Source: Fragilaria crotonensis
Lineage: Eukaryota > Bacillariophyta > Fragilariophyceae > Fragilariales > Fragilariaceae
NCBI GenBank assembly: GCA_022925895.1
Contig: JAKSYS010000343.1
Span: forward strand, 1-63,770
Reading direction: 5' to 3'
Length of the DNA stretch: 63,770 nt
This document shows, piece after piece, positions 52,620 through 63,770 of the stretch (position 1 is the first letter of the stretch; each line of letters opens with the position of its first letter). The notes under the pieces are model-generated. The model worked only from the letters and a program-made list of their open reading frames with translations. It ran no database searches and was not told where the DNA came from. The translations under genes and the position numbers were made by a program.

Positions 52620-55600
52620 GTTGCATGTGCTTAGGGTTCCAAAGCTTCAACCGAAGAGCGCGCCCAGTCCATAAATTCTATATGCATACGTGGTACGTAA
52701 TGCGTCGTAGATGAAATCGCCACGTTTAACTATGGATGTGATACGTTCAACGTGGACTAATATAACACTATTCACTCGCCATTTTTCATGTTACGTTGAT
52801 TAGTACAAGCAGTAACTATGCTCCAGTAACAGGCAAATCATGGTCTTAACTCCCGTCTGTCCCTCCATCCAGAACAGCAGCTACAGAACAAGTTACAACA
52901 TATCAAGACATTCGTCACATAAACACAGTACTTTCAATGAGTTCTTGATATATGCATCAGAAAGCGAACACCTTTTATCATCGTCGTGCACAATGATCCG
53001 TCAATAACGACGTCCCAACTCCCAGCCAACAACTATCAACACATTCCCCTGAAGATTGCAACTGACACGTCTTTATCCACGTTCTTCAATTCGATTGTTT
53101 AATCCATCATGTTCCAACGATGATGATTTCTACCAATCTCACTTATATAGCCTTACTAAACTTATCAAACTTTATCGGTTTCAGAACAGGTCGTTGTACC
53201 AGACGCCACTCTCTCTACTAGCTAGAGAGAGTAGTAGATGAATTGTGATGGGTTGGTTAGTCGTCACACGATGACCGCCGACAAGCATGGTCTGGAGAGG
53301 AGGAGTGTGAGATCACTAGTATGGCTTGATTCACGAGAAAGACTCGCGAGCTACAGTTCTAAGTAGGTGGTACCACTATTTTTTAGTGCGCTAATAAGTA
53401 AAATAGAACAACACGCTGCTTCACTCACTTGAAGATTCACTGACCATGATGGTGCATATCTCAGCCAATGAATGCTTGACCTTCCAAGGAAATTCTTTAT
53501 AAACATCTTTATAAACATCTTCTCGTTCTGCAGAAAGATGGGCCATCAGTTCATGGAAAGTACTTTCAATGCAGTCTTATTTAATGCACGACTACTTACG
53601 TTTGGTGGCAAGCCAACATATTGGTGGACAAAGTCAGTATGAGATGCCAACTTGGATATCATGATGTGAATGTGACAAAGTTGGAACTGCTGCAAGTTGT
53701 GGGCAAGGAGTATCATGACAAAATCTCTGAGGGCAACATTCTTGTTGGCGCCTGGTCCGATGACACACAACTGAAACGTTTTCGTCACGACTTCAAAACA
53801 ACAAACAACAACAAACACAGAAGGAAAGCAGCTGAAGTATGACTTTTCCAGGTTTCTGCAAAAGGATGCCCCAAATCCTGCCCAACTGTGTCCAATTCTG
53901 TAGCTTGGAAAGAGCAAAACGTATTGAAGGCGTTACCTCCGAGAACATGTCAACATGTTGACTTCACTTCATCGCAAAATTTTCCCGACAAACAAGCCAC
54001 TGGAGTAGTGACAAACAACAAGAGGCGCAAAATTGGTGCTAGTGTTGAACAATGAAGTGCAAGTCAGATAGAAGAGCAATCCAGCAGTTCTGGTATCCTG
54101 GTAGGCGATGACAACCACTGAGGAGGAAGCACAACCACCACCAAAGGCGGCACTTTGTTTGTCGACATACTGGGAATGTGGATATTCCAGAAACGTTATT
54201 TGCACAGAATTCATTGTATGGCCTTCACTGTGATGTGAACCAAAATGGTCTTGATCAAATAGAATAGCTGAAGAAGTTAATTGCGTTGCTGCTGGTTGGA
54301 GGGCATTAGTGGATGGAAGCAATCATGATGATTTGTGTTCGGAACAAGACGTCTTTCTGATTTGTCGGCATAGGAGCAGCAATGTACCTTGCCTGTGCAT
54401 TGCAAAAATTAGGTGACTGACAAATCAAGGTGGACTTGCCAACAATGCATTGAGAATTCTATTGCCATGATGAACAATATTGGAGTTGAACCTTACACTC
54501 ATTGGTGGCCACTAGCAAGGTGGCACAGACGATTGGCCTACAGTCCGAAAGGCACCTTTTGTTGATGCCTCCATTCTTTATTGAGAATCCAGCAGATGCA
54601 CATGTACTTGGTTCCAACAATGATGGCAAGAATAGAGTGAGGCATCAAGGAAGTTGACAATTCAGAGATGCATTATTGCAACCGCCATCAGCTGCAGAGC
54701 TGTCTCAGTAAACAAAGGACTGCCTTCAGAGTTATGAAGAAGCCAGGAACGCTTGCGTATTGACCTATCTTTAGGAGACAATACATTGCTCACAAAGTGC
54801 AGGCTCATTGTTGGGTTCAGCACACTCTTATCATAGCTTCTAAGATACTAGAGGAACACAATTTATCTGTGATCGGGATATAAATCAAAGGAAAACTAAA
54901 CTTGTCAAAATGTTGATGATATAGTATGTTGGATATAGGGAGACTGATTGCTATAAATCTAGAATACCTTGATGCCAAACGACCAAGCGAATGGAAGGCC
55001 GATTCAAGATGGCAAGTCTGCGGCAATTTCGCGAGGCAACCAATTCGCACGTCATTGCACCGTTCCCGGCACATGCCTCCGGACGCGGATTTGCTATCTT
55101 TAAAATAAAACCTCCTCTGATAAATCCGTTGACTGGTAAAATCAAATTGAGTGGCAGGCCACCAGCCAAGCTACAAAACGGTCTTACAATAAGCTGCCCC
55201 TCGCGGCACGCCTGAATATTGACGCCAACTTTCTTGCAGCCAGATATCGGAAACTAGGCTAGCTTCAATCAAATCAGAAGGTTGAATATTAGCCAGATCA
55301 GCACATATCGTTTTCCATCAATGGGTTAAGAGTCAGTATGTCAGCAACGGTTACCATCTGCGCCAATTTATACAGGAACAGAATTTATGGAGCAATGCAC
55401 CGTGGAATAAAATTGTCTTCCAAGTGTTTGGACAACTATTCCAACATGCAGACAAGTTTGACAAACAAAGAGTGTACACAGCAGCTCCTGCTGGGCGAAC
55501 GGCAACACAAGCAAGCCCGGATCAAAGATGACGCGTTGAAAAATGTCCGTGCTGTAAGACCACGGAGAAAACGACAACTCACTTTCTTCGATGTCCCAAC

Positions 55601-58032
55601 AATCCGGATCACAGATCCAGTCTGAATAGACTTGCTTGACCGTGAAATACCAAAAGGTGCCACTCATCCACTGCAATATCTCAGCGCAGGCGCGATACGG
55701 CACCGGTCTATCTCAGAAGAATCGTACAATCCAGCAGCGATCTCAAATTATCCTAAGCATATGCACGCCACAATTCTGATAGCACTACAATCGCAATTTG
55801 AAATTGGATGGGAGTCAATGCCCAAGAGAATTCTGAGCATTTACTGGAAAAGAATAGCTTCAACAGCCTGTATTTGAGGTTAGGGGTTTGAAAAGCGGTA
55901 TTGCATGGGAAGTACGACAATGATCTTAAGTTGATTTGATCCCAAGATGTTGCTGAAGTCCACTATTACCATAGCCGTCCATACCTATTGAAGTGTGAAG
56001 ATAGAGATGGGAAGTACGACAATGCATGACCTTAAGTTGATTCGATCCCAAGAGGAGGTTGCTGAAGTCCACTATTTCCATAGCCGTCCGCACCTATTGA
56101 AGTTTGAACATAGACATTATTGCGACAGGCCACTTGAACGGCACCTCATCAATTCGACGACGTTGGTTATGGCGGATGAATAAATCTGCATTTACACAGG
56201 AAGAAGCGGACCCCAAGAAACTTTCATCACCTCAGTTTTGAAAGCAGAGTAAATGGAAAGAACTTAAAGAATTGCCTAGAAGATTAATAAAACAGTTCTT
56301 GCGAGAAAACTCGCTGTGACAGGGCACACAGCCAGGAAGCCCAATAATTAGGTTTATTATGTATTAATACATTGCCAATCAAAAAGCAATGAGAAACAAG
56401 TTTTCTTGTATGCTATTGTTGACAAAGAAGCACACCTTTCTAAGGAATATGTAGAAAGCCCTTAATATGAGGTCGGTAGCAACCCATCAGATGAAGAACA
56501 AACCAAAGATTCGGCCTCCCTGATGTGTTTTTGCAATGCTTATGGATGATTGTTTTTCAAGCCAAAGTTGGCATTCCAGGGTAATGTTTCTGTACCAGAC
56601 ATTATCAAGAAAAGTCACAATTCAAGTTGTTGCTTCTTTGTAGTGCTTTATGGCACAGAAGGCAGAAGGCAATTCGTATCAGATGTCAGCCCTACAAAAT
56701 TGCAAGGAGCTTGTAGCTAGCATCAATCACCAATTCATATCTAGTGCACTTGCGAAGTTCAAATAAAAGTGCTGTGTGCTGCAACATGCATGTCGCACGG
56801 ATACACATTGTCACGGTTGAAGGTTAAAACGTTATTAAGCAAATGAATTTGAACTAATTAGAAGCTTAACAATGTTCAAGTACTTTTATCAAGGTTAAAA
56901 CATTATCACCTGCTGTTCATTGAAATGGTTACCTTTGACATATGAAATGACTTTTAATTTTTAGCAAATGCTATACCTTAAACATAACGTTTTGAAGGGG
57001 TAAAACCTTATAAACTCTGCCGAGGAGACCTACGGTAGCTATATACTACATTATGTATCAACACAACAGTAGTATAGAGCACCAGGAGAGATACAGAACA
57101 CTACCGGTAGAGCAGAAGGATTTCCTCACTACGACATGTGACAAATGGGCGCCCATGATTATAAGGGCATACTCGTATGTACATGTTTTACGTCGGGTTT
57201 GTTTTTTGTACAGAATTTCGTCGAAGTCCGTAAGCATTGGCGAAAGTGAAACACACCGGACGCTGAGACTCTGCCTCACATACACCGTGTCAACTATGGG
57301 AGAATTTTGGACATTTCGGTCACGCTATTAGAGACCATTTTTGTAAATTAGCGTTCACCGGTGGGAAAGCTCTCAATAGCTATGGGCTATTCCCAACTCC
57401 CAACTCATATCAAGCATGAATGTGAGGAGTATGGATACAAGTGTGATCTTCCCGTACTGCGATCGTAATTAGTAATCTAGCTACAGTAGTGCATTGATAA
57501 TAGGTTGTGTCATCTTTCACCGGTGTTGCTCGAAGACTCCGAGGCGGGTACAGTGTATCGTTTCGAATCTTTGCCCTTCAAGAAATCAGTAGATTTTCAG
57601 ATTTACAAACCTTCCTCGTACTGCAAACTTCTACCTTTACGTGAATGTTCATGTATGTAAAACTATAGGTAGACCTTTCTGGGTCGTGAACGGAAGTTCC
57701 ACTTGTGTCACAATCGACTTGGCATTAAAATGGCGCAGTCATTCCTCATCAAAGTAAGGATTTACAGGATTGCTTTGTCCTGAATATATCCCAGATTTGA
57801 TTCGGGCCTCTGGAGTCGGGAGCAATTCCTTATAACCACTACAGGAATGTGTGTGCGATGCAATACCTATTGCGTTATATATGATATGAGGATATGCAAT
57901 TAGAACGTTTCTTTCTCTCCACGTAGCACCCATGTATATTGGATAGTTGCTTGCGTGATTCATCAACTACAGCACACTCCATTACAAAGGTTCAGTTGAT
58001 ACAAGATCTTCAGACGTATCACAAATCAGAGG
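52620..58032. other. 5.4 kb gene-free, decayed repeat region
   Basis: No ORF with recognisable motifs. It contains an inverted repeat CTCTCTA-CTAGC-TAGAGAG near 53212, a 102-bp tandem duplication (55905-56118) and a CCCAATAATTAGGTT word near 56340 shared with the 3' flank of the RT ORF. It also has AAGGTTAAAAC words at 56.82-57.0 kb. Probably old transposon remnants; the last kilobase includes the promoter of HPP copy B. Confidence 0.5.
55905..56118. repeat. Tandem duplication, ~102-bp unit x2
   Basis: ATGGGAAGTACGACAATG..., GTTGCTGAAGTCCACTATT and CATAGCCGTCC...CCTATTGAAG recur at 55905 and 56007 with small indels. Confidence 0.85.
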
Positions 58033-59932
58033 ATGGCATCAGCCGATGGGCATGTTGATGGTCAGTATGCCACATTTGCATCTGTGGATAAAAAGCCAGA
58101 AGTCCATATCCATGACAATGATCAAGAGCAAGAGCAACGGCGAGAAATACTACAACAAGATTTGTTGAATCGGACGTTGCAAGATGCGGGTCAATTTGCC
58201 TACGGCACTAAAATGGTGGAACTTTGGGTGTGGGATGCCTCCCTGAGCAAGCTTTTCAGACCCGAGGGTGGCTTGTGGATTGATCCGTATTGGCACCGTC
58301 ACAACAATGCTGACGAAGCGCATTCATGCACGTTGTGTCAAGTGGTAGACAAATCTCATCATGATAATGAAACACCTCACATGTTCAGTCCAGGTGTCGG
58401 CATCCCAGGAGTCTTGTGGAGTGATTTAGGTCACGATAAGGGTCGAACAACAAAGCCAAATAACAGGCGAGGACAGCCTATCTCCACCAGTCCAGTGGAA
58501 AGTGGTGACGCTGATGCGAATTTGTTGTTACGAGTCTTGGGAAATCGGAGGTACAGTGTTCATCGAAATGCTTCCACGGCACTTTTGACTGCCGTCCAGC
58601 AGCAGCAGCAGCAGCAGCACAACAACAACACATCGCCGCTTCCGACAAGGAGAACGCACGCATTGCATGGCGCGATGTCAAGGCTCTCGCAGAAGACCCT
58701 GATCAACCTAGGAATCATCGTCTGCAAGCTATAGCCAGCACTGATTTGCGATGGACCAGCGGTGTCCCTTTCGAATCAAGGGTCAAGAGGGTGTTGTTGT
58801 GTACTATGCAAGAGCCAAAGTCAACTTGGACCAGCTTCAAGACAAGACGAACACGGATTACCTGATTCATGCAGCCGACTTTATTGGATCAGCATGGTCA
58901 CTGCGATTGCCCCGAGCTGCTCTGATGATTCGTCGTCACGACGAGATTGCCCGCAACTTCAGACGGCTGAAACATGCACTTATGTTTTTGGTTCGAGCTG
59001 GAGTCGCCCTTGATGATTTGGCCGCGTCGGCAGATAACACTGATAACTCCACTCGCCGAGCAACCAGTCTGCAAGGTATGTCTTGCCCAAAAACGGAAGC
59101 AACACGGTGTGATATTCTCCTGAAGACCCAGTTTCAAAGTAAGACCAAGCAGTTCTTGGTCAAACTTAGAGGTGGTGGAACTCTTGCCCCGCCGCCTGCT
59201 TCATTGGAGCAATCGACATTAACAGCGGTCGGAGTCTTGCTGACGCTCCTGACACTCAGTGCGTTGAGTCGCGCTTTCTCTGCTAGCTTCGGCACTGCCT
59301 ACCAGTTTCCTCTGCCGCCCATGGCCGCCCTACTAGCGCTGCAATTCGGCCTCACAGCGGCCCCCGCAGCGCAACCCAACGCAATCATTCTTGGTCAACT
59401 CTTGTCTATTGGCACCGCGTTGGTCATTGCTGAAATTCCTACATCGTATTTGCATGTATGGATGAAACAGTCACTAGCTTGTGCCATCGCTGTATTGCTA
59501 ATGGCCAAGACTAGCATTGTCAACCCACCGGCAGCCGCCAATGCCTTTGTCTTTGCCGACGGGACATGGCGATGGACCAGCCTTGTGACGGCGCTTGTTG
59601 GGAGCATTATTGCTATTTTGTACTCAGTCGTGATTAACAACTTGAGTGAAAAGCGTCAGTATCCAAGTTCGTGGGGTGTCCCTGAAATGCTACAATGTAT
59701 CAAGAAACAACAGCAAAAGCCGACCCAATATGCATCCCGCTTGGAATCCATCCTTCAGAAAGCGCGAGCTCGCACCGCCAGGAAGAGTACGAGTCTTACG
59801 GACTCTTCCACCGAGCATCCTTTGAACAATCGAACTAGGATGAATCCCATGTCAGGGTCGTCAGGCAAACCTGTGAACTATACAGCGTCTGTGAGCGACG
59901 TCGAATCTGGGGTTGCGACCCCAACAACGTAG
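58033..59932 (+). CDS. HPP-family membrane protein with GAF-like domain, copy B (two frame breaks)
   Basis: Paralogue of the gene at 41562, matching over its whole length. The soluble domain differs mainly in loops, the membrane half is nearly identical, and the tail DVESGVATPTT is the same. The frame is lost at the end of a CAG run (near 58619, one A missing in CAA) and near 58765 (one T missing before CCCTTT). Restoring both gives HIAASDKENARIAWRDVKAL and TSGVPFRIKGQEG, exactly as in copy A. Restored length is 633 aa. The Asn-Pro-Pro in place of His-Pro-Pro is shared with copy A, so it predates the duplication. Followed in the same orientation by an intact-looking thioredoxin gene. Confidence 0.8.
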
Positions 59933-60384
59933 TGTTCCCTTCGTCAATCGATGAGGCTTGTGGTGCAGATCCTGATTATAATGAAGCTATATAGTGCGAC
60001 CCCATTTGCTTTTAGCTCCTTATAGTGTACTCATCCGACTTCTGCAGAGAGCAGTACTACTACCGGTAGTAGGGTCTACTAGCTACCGTAGTAGAATGTC
60101 TTGGAGTACAGTAGCAAATACGGTAATACTGTATCATAGTATTCAGTACTCTTGCTATTCTACTGCTCCGTTCAGAATTTTGCCGTCCATCTGGCAACAT
60201 GTGTTCCACGTTCCACATCAACGGCAAACCTGATCAATTGTTGATGCTGACACAATGGACAGCAACAACAACACACGAACAGCTTTATGAATTGACAGTT
60301 GTCCTGGTTGTAACTCAAGGCACAGTAATCTTACTCATTATATCTTATTTGATCAGACCGACCATCAATTCCAATTCAACAACA
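59933..60384. other. Intergenic spacer, HPP-B to thioredoxin
   Basis: 450 bp, partly alignable with 43449-43841. Contains TACCGGTAGTAG and AGTACT words. No gene. Confidence 0.6.
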
Positions 60385-60986
60385 ATGGCTCTCTGTTGCA
60401 TTGGGGGCGTTTGCGTTCCGTATACAGCGGTGGTTCCAATCATCCTAATGGCTTTGAAATGGTTGTTGGGAAAACTTGCCGAGTATGGATTGCTTCCCAA
60501 ATCTGTCCTGAATCTTCTTGGCAATAGTACAGGTGCAAGTATTACTCGTCAGGAACAAAGTCAGCATCAAACTTCCTGCAAAATGCTAGTGCGGATTGTT
60601 GCGACTCCAAAGTTCTGTTGGAATCGTCGACTGTCAAAATCGTCGAGTCAGTACAAGAATTCGATGCTTTGTTACAAACGAACAAAACGCTGGTCATCAA
60701 GTTCACTGCCACGTGGTGCATGCCCTGCAAGAAGATATCTCCAGTCTACAAGGAACTTGCCGAGATTCACAATGATGATGCGCATTTTCTGGAAGTGGAT
60801 GTCGACGAATTGTCACGTATTGCGTCTCAATTCCAGGTGACGGTCATGCCAACCTTTTGTATTGTACTGGTGAATAATGGTACTGCCAGTGCTGGTGAAT
60901 CGACTATTGTGAAAATGAGCGGAAGCGATGAAAAAACACTACGTTCCTTCATGGCTAATCATCTGACAAAGAGAAAGGTCGAGTGA
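60385..60986 (+). CDS. Membrane-anchored thioredoxin, copy B (one frame break)
   Basis: About 200 aa. The N-terminus MALCCIGGVCVPYTAVVPII is a hydrophobic, Cys-rich anchor, then a linker, then a classic thioredoxin domain. That domain has FTATWCMPCKK with the CxxC redox pair, FLEVDVDELSRIASQFQVTV, and VMPTF with the cis-Pro. The two halves are in different frames, joined if A4 at 60580-60583 is really A5; the linker then reads CKNASADCCDSKVLLESST. It follows HPP copy B in the same orientation, which suggests a functional pairing, and the partner copy A has lost this domain. Target and compartment are unknown. It converges with DCN1. Confidence 0.82.
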
Positions 60987-61120
60987 TTGTCATGGTACCA
61001 AGTATAAATTTAAGACAGTCTTTTATGCATCGATTCGATTGTTTGCGTTCACAAAAAAAACTTGCTATACTTATACCAATGGAACTACCGATACTACTGA
61101 CATGCGACAACAGAAAAAGA

Positions 61121-61880
61121 TCACTTCTCCGCCTGCATAAATTCAACGTACTCGTCAATCATCACGGGCCATGCCGACGTATTCTCATCATACCCGCTCA
61201 GATCGTCACATTCTTGGGAAAAGTCCCAAAAGCTAGTCCATTGATCGAGCGTGATGCGACGATAATCCGTGGTCGATTCCAGAAATCGACAAAAACTCGA
61301 GTCGAGACACAGAGACACGATTCGAATCCTTCAAGACGAGCTGCAATAACATAATCACCAGCTCCTTATCGACTGTCTTGTGAGTTCCCTCGCGATTGAA
61401 TTGGAAGCAAAACTTTGGGACGGAAGGTGGATGAGGTTAGGGATGTAATGTATACAATAACACAAGTTGTCACACAAGTCGTACCTTGTAAAACTCCTTG
61501 AACTCATCATTGTCTAGAAAACCAACCTCCAGAGATGGCAATAGCTCCTTGAATTTTGCAACAGTATCAACTTGCAATTTTTCGCAGCCTTTCATCCACT
61601 CGTCCCTTGAAATTTGTGCAGGTTTACTGGTTGCCCCCATTTTCCACAAGAGCACCAGGACACGGATATCTTCCAAAGGATCCAAATCAAGTTTGTCGCA
61701 CAAAACACTGATTCCCTCCATGGATGCCACAGTACCCTCATCGACAATTTCATTCCAAAGTTTTTCGGCATCACCGACATTGATGGTCTTGCAGCGACTA
61801 CTACTGCTGTTCTGCCTGCTGGCCTTTTTGTTGCTGCTGCTACCCCACATTGCACTAGATTTTCGTTTAGGCTCGGGCAT
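61121..61880 (-). CDS. DCN1: DCN1-like cullin neddylation factor (one intron, one frame break)
   Basis: Scaffold-type E3 co-factor for Nedd8 attachment to cullins. Exon 1 (61880-61485) has a Lys/Ser-rich start, then DAEKLWNEIVDEGTVASMEG, LCDKLDLDPLEDIRVLVLLW and ISRDEWMKGCEKLQVD, as in the PONY domain. Exon 2 (61412-61121) gives FQFNREGTHKTVDKEL, ITLDQWTSFWDFSQECDDLS and the signature YDENTSAWPVMIDEYVEFM. The exon 2 frame needs two extra bases near 61309-61316, where a TC repeat is probably one unit short. Restored length is 229 aa. There is no N-terminal UBA domain. Cullin-binding acidic residues near the end are retained. Confidence 0.88.
61413..61484 (-). other. Intron of DCN1-like gene
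   Basis: 72 bp on the minus strand, AAG|GTACGA donor and CCCAAAG|T acceptor, phase 0. Joins KEFYK to FCFQFNREG, as expected for the family. Confidence 0.85.
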
Positions 61881-62724
61881 GTAACAACGCGACGCGTCGG
61901 TATGTGGAAGGGATCCTTTGTCTTTTTGTGTGTGTGTACGGTCGCGTCTTGAGTGAGTGTGTTTGTGAGTTCGTACCTGAATGCGTCTGTGTGATCCACA
62001 AGCTCGGGGTGAAACTGTTCCTGTAACAACAACAATGAAGTTTCGTTGCCAAGTGGGTTGTTGTGTTGTTGTGCTGCTGTGGTGTTACTGATAGCAATTG
62101 TCCACTGTCGTCGTGCCAGCTACTCGGAGTACCAGGTATGGTACTATTCGCTCGACTCGATGACTCTAACAAAACGAACTTGAGTACTGTAGATTTGTAA
62201 AAGTCACAATCCTACCAAGCGTCGTTTGGTTCAGAAATCAAAGATTACAATCAGATGTGAGGCAAGCTCTTTCAACTGTCAACACTTGAGTGTTATGTGG
62301 CGAGTGCTTCTCGTTCGATGCAAACAAGGACGACCTGCAGTATAACTTCAAGTGTATACGATGCTCAACAACGAACCACAGCCCACATGGGCGCACCACT
62401 GCAGCACTTCGGAATCAGAAGATACGCCCCTGACCACATGGTACGGTACTGGACTGTGTACCGGTAACAATGGTTAGTAGTAGTAGTAGTAGTACAGTAA
62501 ACGCTACAGTAGTACTAGGTAGCAGGGAATGCGTGCAACTCCGCAGTGGGCTGTGGGCTGTTGCTTATTGCACTCTTGAGTTGTCTACAGTACTATACTG
62601 CACAGTAAAAACGAACTCGTCGTTCCTCATGCTCCCATAGCTCAGCGCAGTCCGTGACGATGTATTCATGTTGCTATGTACAAAAAAGGGGAGATCCATT
62701 GCTATGGGTCTATGGTCTATGCAC
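61881..62724. other. Intergenic region upstream of DCN1
   Basis: Contains a (TAG)n microsatellite at about 62474-62495 and a TACTCGGAGTACC word near 62130. The 61.9-62.1 kb part is probably 5' leader of DCN1. No gene recognised. Confidence 0.5.
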
Positions 62725-63770
62725 TCACAAACAACCCCTTGCTCGTACTTCTCTCCAATCCCGTTGGTGTATCCATAAATTGGCACCATACTTTTCACCA
62801 GACTCCACGGGCAACGCTTGGTGGGCTGTCCTGCGGTCCATATGAAGTGGGTCATCATTCAAGACATTGGGCCACAAGACTGCCTTACCCTTTCGGGGTA
62901 TGATGGTAACATTCAGATCTGGAAAGTCCGTTCCACCTCCAGCTGGAGGCGTGTTGAGATAGAAAAATATGGTCAAGATGCGAGGTCCCATTTGGCGTTC
63001 TGCATGATATGGGGTACAATCATGATGGTATTTGTAGAACTCGTCTGTTTGGTATTTGAGGAGCTGGAGGTGCTCCGAGTTTTCACGAGGGATGCCTGTG
63101 ACCTTCTCGACACGATCTTCCAGTCGCTTGGTGACCTCATCCTCTAAACATTCACCACTACACCACGCAGATGAACTTATCCGCCAGCTGGTTTGCACAC
63201 TTTCAAACGTCCCATCAGGTCGTTTAGCGCCTTCATCAAATGATGGAATGTACCCAAGGGTGTCGCCCAATCGAACCACGTGGTCACATTCTTCGTCGGT
63301 TAAGAATGTTTCGAATTCAATTATCCATGGCCCCTGGATCGCCGTCGGGTGAGCAGAGTTGTTGGGCATGGATATAATCTTGGGAGTAAACGGGTTGAAT
63401 TCATCCCCATCTACAATGCGCTCAAACAGTTTGTCTAGGTCACCAACTTTCGAAAGAGCCATTGGTTTTGATGGATCCAGCGGACACCAAAACAAGAAAT
63501 CCAATTCTTCACAAATCTGACAAACTGGCGCACAGTTTTGGCGCATAAAGGCTTTATTAGCCTCACATTCACCCTGATGCTTCCAGTAGGCACACGAAGT
63601 GTCGCGATTCAAACATGTTTTGCGAACATTTTTGTACAAGTCGTCGACCATGACCTTTTCGTTGATATAAATGGTTGTTTCATCAATAATTTTCTTGATT
63701 TCTTCTTCCAATCCAGGCGTCTGGGATTGTTTGTAACCCAACGGTGTTTCCAACAACCGGGCATCCTCCG
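62725..63770 (-). CDS. ShK domain + prolyl 4-hydroxylase, 5' end beyond window
   Basis: 2-oxoglutarate/Fe(II) prolyl 4-hydroxylase of the ER/secretory pathway. The frame is open through the window edge, so the N-terminus is missing. A ShKT-type Cys module comes first (TSCAYWKHQGECEANKAFM, then CAPVCQIC). The double-stranded beta-helix domain follows: WIIEFETFLTDEECDHVV, RISSSAWC, the iron ligands in FYKYHHDC, RILTIFFYLNTPPAGGGTDF, and the distal His plus 2OG-binding Lys in AHQALPVESGEKYGANLWIH. All catalytic residues are present. In algae such enzymes hydroxylate cell-wall or secreted proteins; substrate not shown. The intact frame ends at 62725. Confidence 0.88.
   Translation of the reverse strand, partial: EDARLLETPLGYKQSQTPGLEEEIKKIIDETTIYINEKVMVDDLYKNVRKTCLNRDTSCAYWKHQGECEANKAFMRQNCAPVCQICEELDFLFWCPLDPSKPMALSKVGDLDKLFERIVDGDEFNPFTPKIISMPNNSAHPTAIQGPWIIEFETFLTDEECDHVVRLGDTLGYIPSFDEGAKRPDGTFESVQTSWRISSSAWCSGECLEDEVTKRLEDRVEKVTGIPRENSEHLQLLKYQTDEFYKYHHDCTPYHAERQMGPRILTIFFYLNTPPAGGGTDFPDLNVTIIPRKGKAVLWPNVLNDDPLHMDRRTAHQALPVESGEKYGANLWIHQRDWREVRARGCL

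Noticed and set aside
60199-60840. 213-codon ORF read as one protein
   Set aside because: Its first half is the thioredoxin leader, but its second half is the thioredoxin domain in the wrong frame; the adjacent frame (60618-60986) has the WCMPCK active site.

Overview
Nuclear DNA of a eukaryotic microalga, most likely a pennate diatom. The evidence is short GT-AG introns (72-249 bp, phase 0 or 1), mixed host gene content (ribosomal protein eS24, a PROPPIN/Atg18, a DCN1 neddylation factor, a ShK + prolyl 4-hydroxylase protein), signal-peptide-like leaders followed by a plastid-style C/S-F junction on two proteins, HPP-family membrane proteins, Ser/Gln/Asn-rich linkers, and transposon proteins of a style I associate with diatoms. 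I cannot name the species from sequence alone.

Layout. 0.2-27.4 kb is a gene-rich arm: eS24, a Golgi-type sulfotransferase, a dsRBD-like protein, a hypothetical protein, a FAHD1-like acylpyruvase, an alpha/beta hydrolase, Atg18/WIPI, a disordered coiled-coil protein overlapping tail to tail with a RusA-like Holliday-junction resolvase, a large FG-GAP membrane protein, two solute carriers (SLC43-like and AAAP) and a membrane RING-H2 ligase. 27.4-41 kb is repeat-rich: several tandem arrays (134-136 bp units with TATA-like boxes; ~52 bp units that are each a hairpin; a GTAAGCAAAT word cluster), a transposon-type gene with a convergent partner ORF, and a small PPR-like gene. 41.5-61 kb holds a segmental duplication. 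An HPP membrane protein followed by a membrane-anchored thioredoxin occurs complete at 58.0-61.0 kb, and again at 41.6-44.1 kb where the thioredoxin domain is lost. Between the copies lie a 5.6 kb unit that encodes an APE-RT-RNase H polyprotein but is bounded by 12-bp inverted repeats and 8-bp direct repeats, a ~220 bp tandem array, a small secreted-protein gene and about 5 kb of decayed non-coding sequence. 61.1-63.8 kb has DCN1 and a prolyl 4-hydroxylase that runs off the window.

A cross-cutting observation: many otherwise convincing genes are broken by one- or two-base losses, most of which sit in homopolymers or dinucleotide repeats (FAHD1 alone has three that sum to a full codon). Restoring frame gives textbook family motifs each time. 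I read most of these as consensus-sequence errors rather than pseudogenes, so several CDS entries below span more than one reading frame.

The most unusual items are the inverted-repeat-bounded reverse-transcriptase unit, the HPP/thioredoxin duplication, the RusA-like resolvase with a plastid-type leader, and the hairpin minisatellite.
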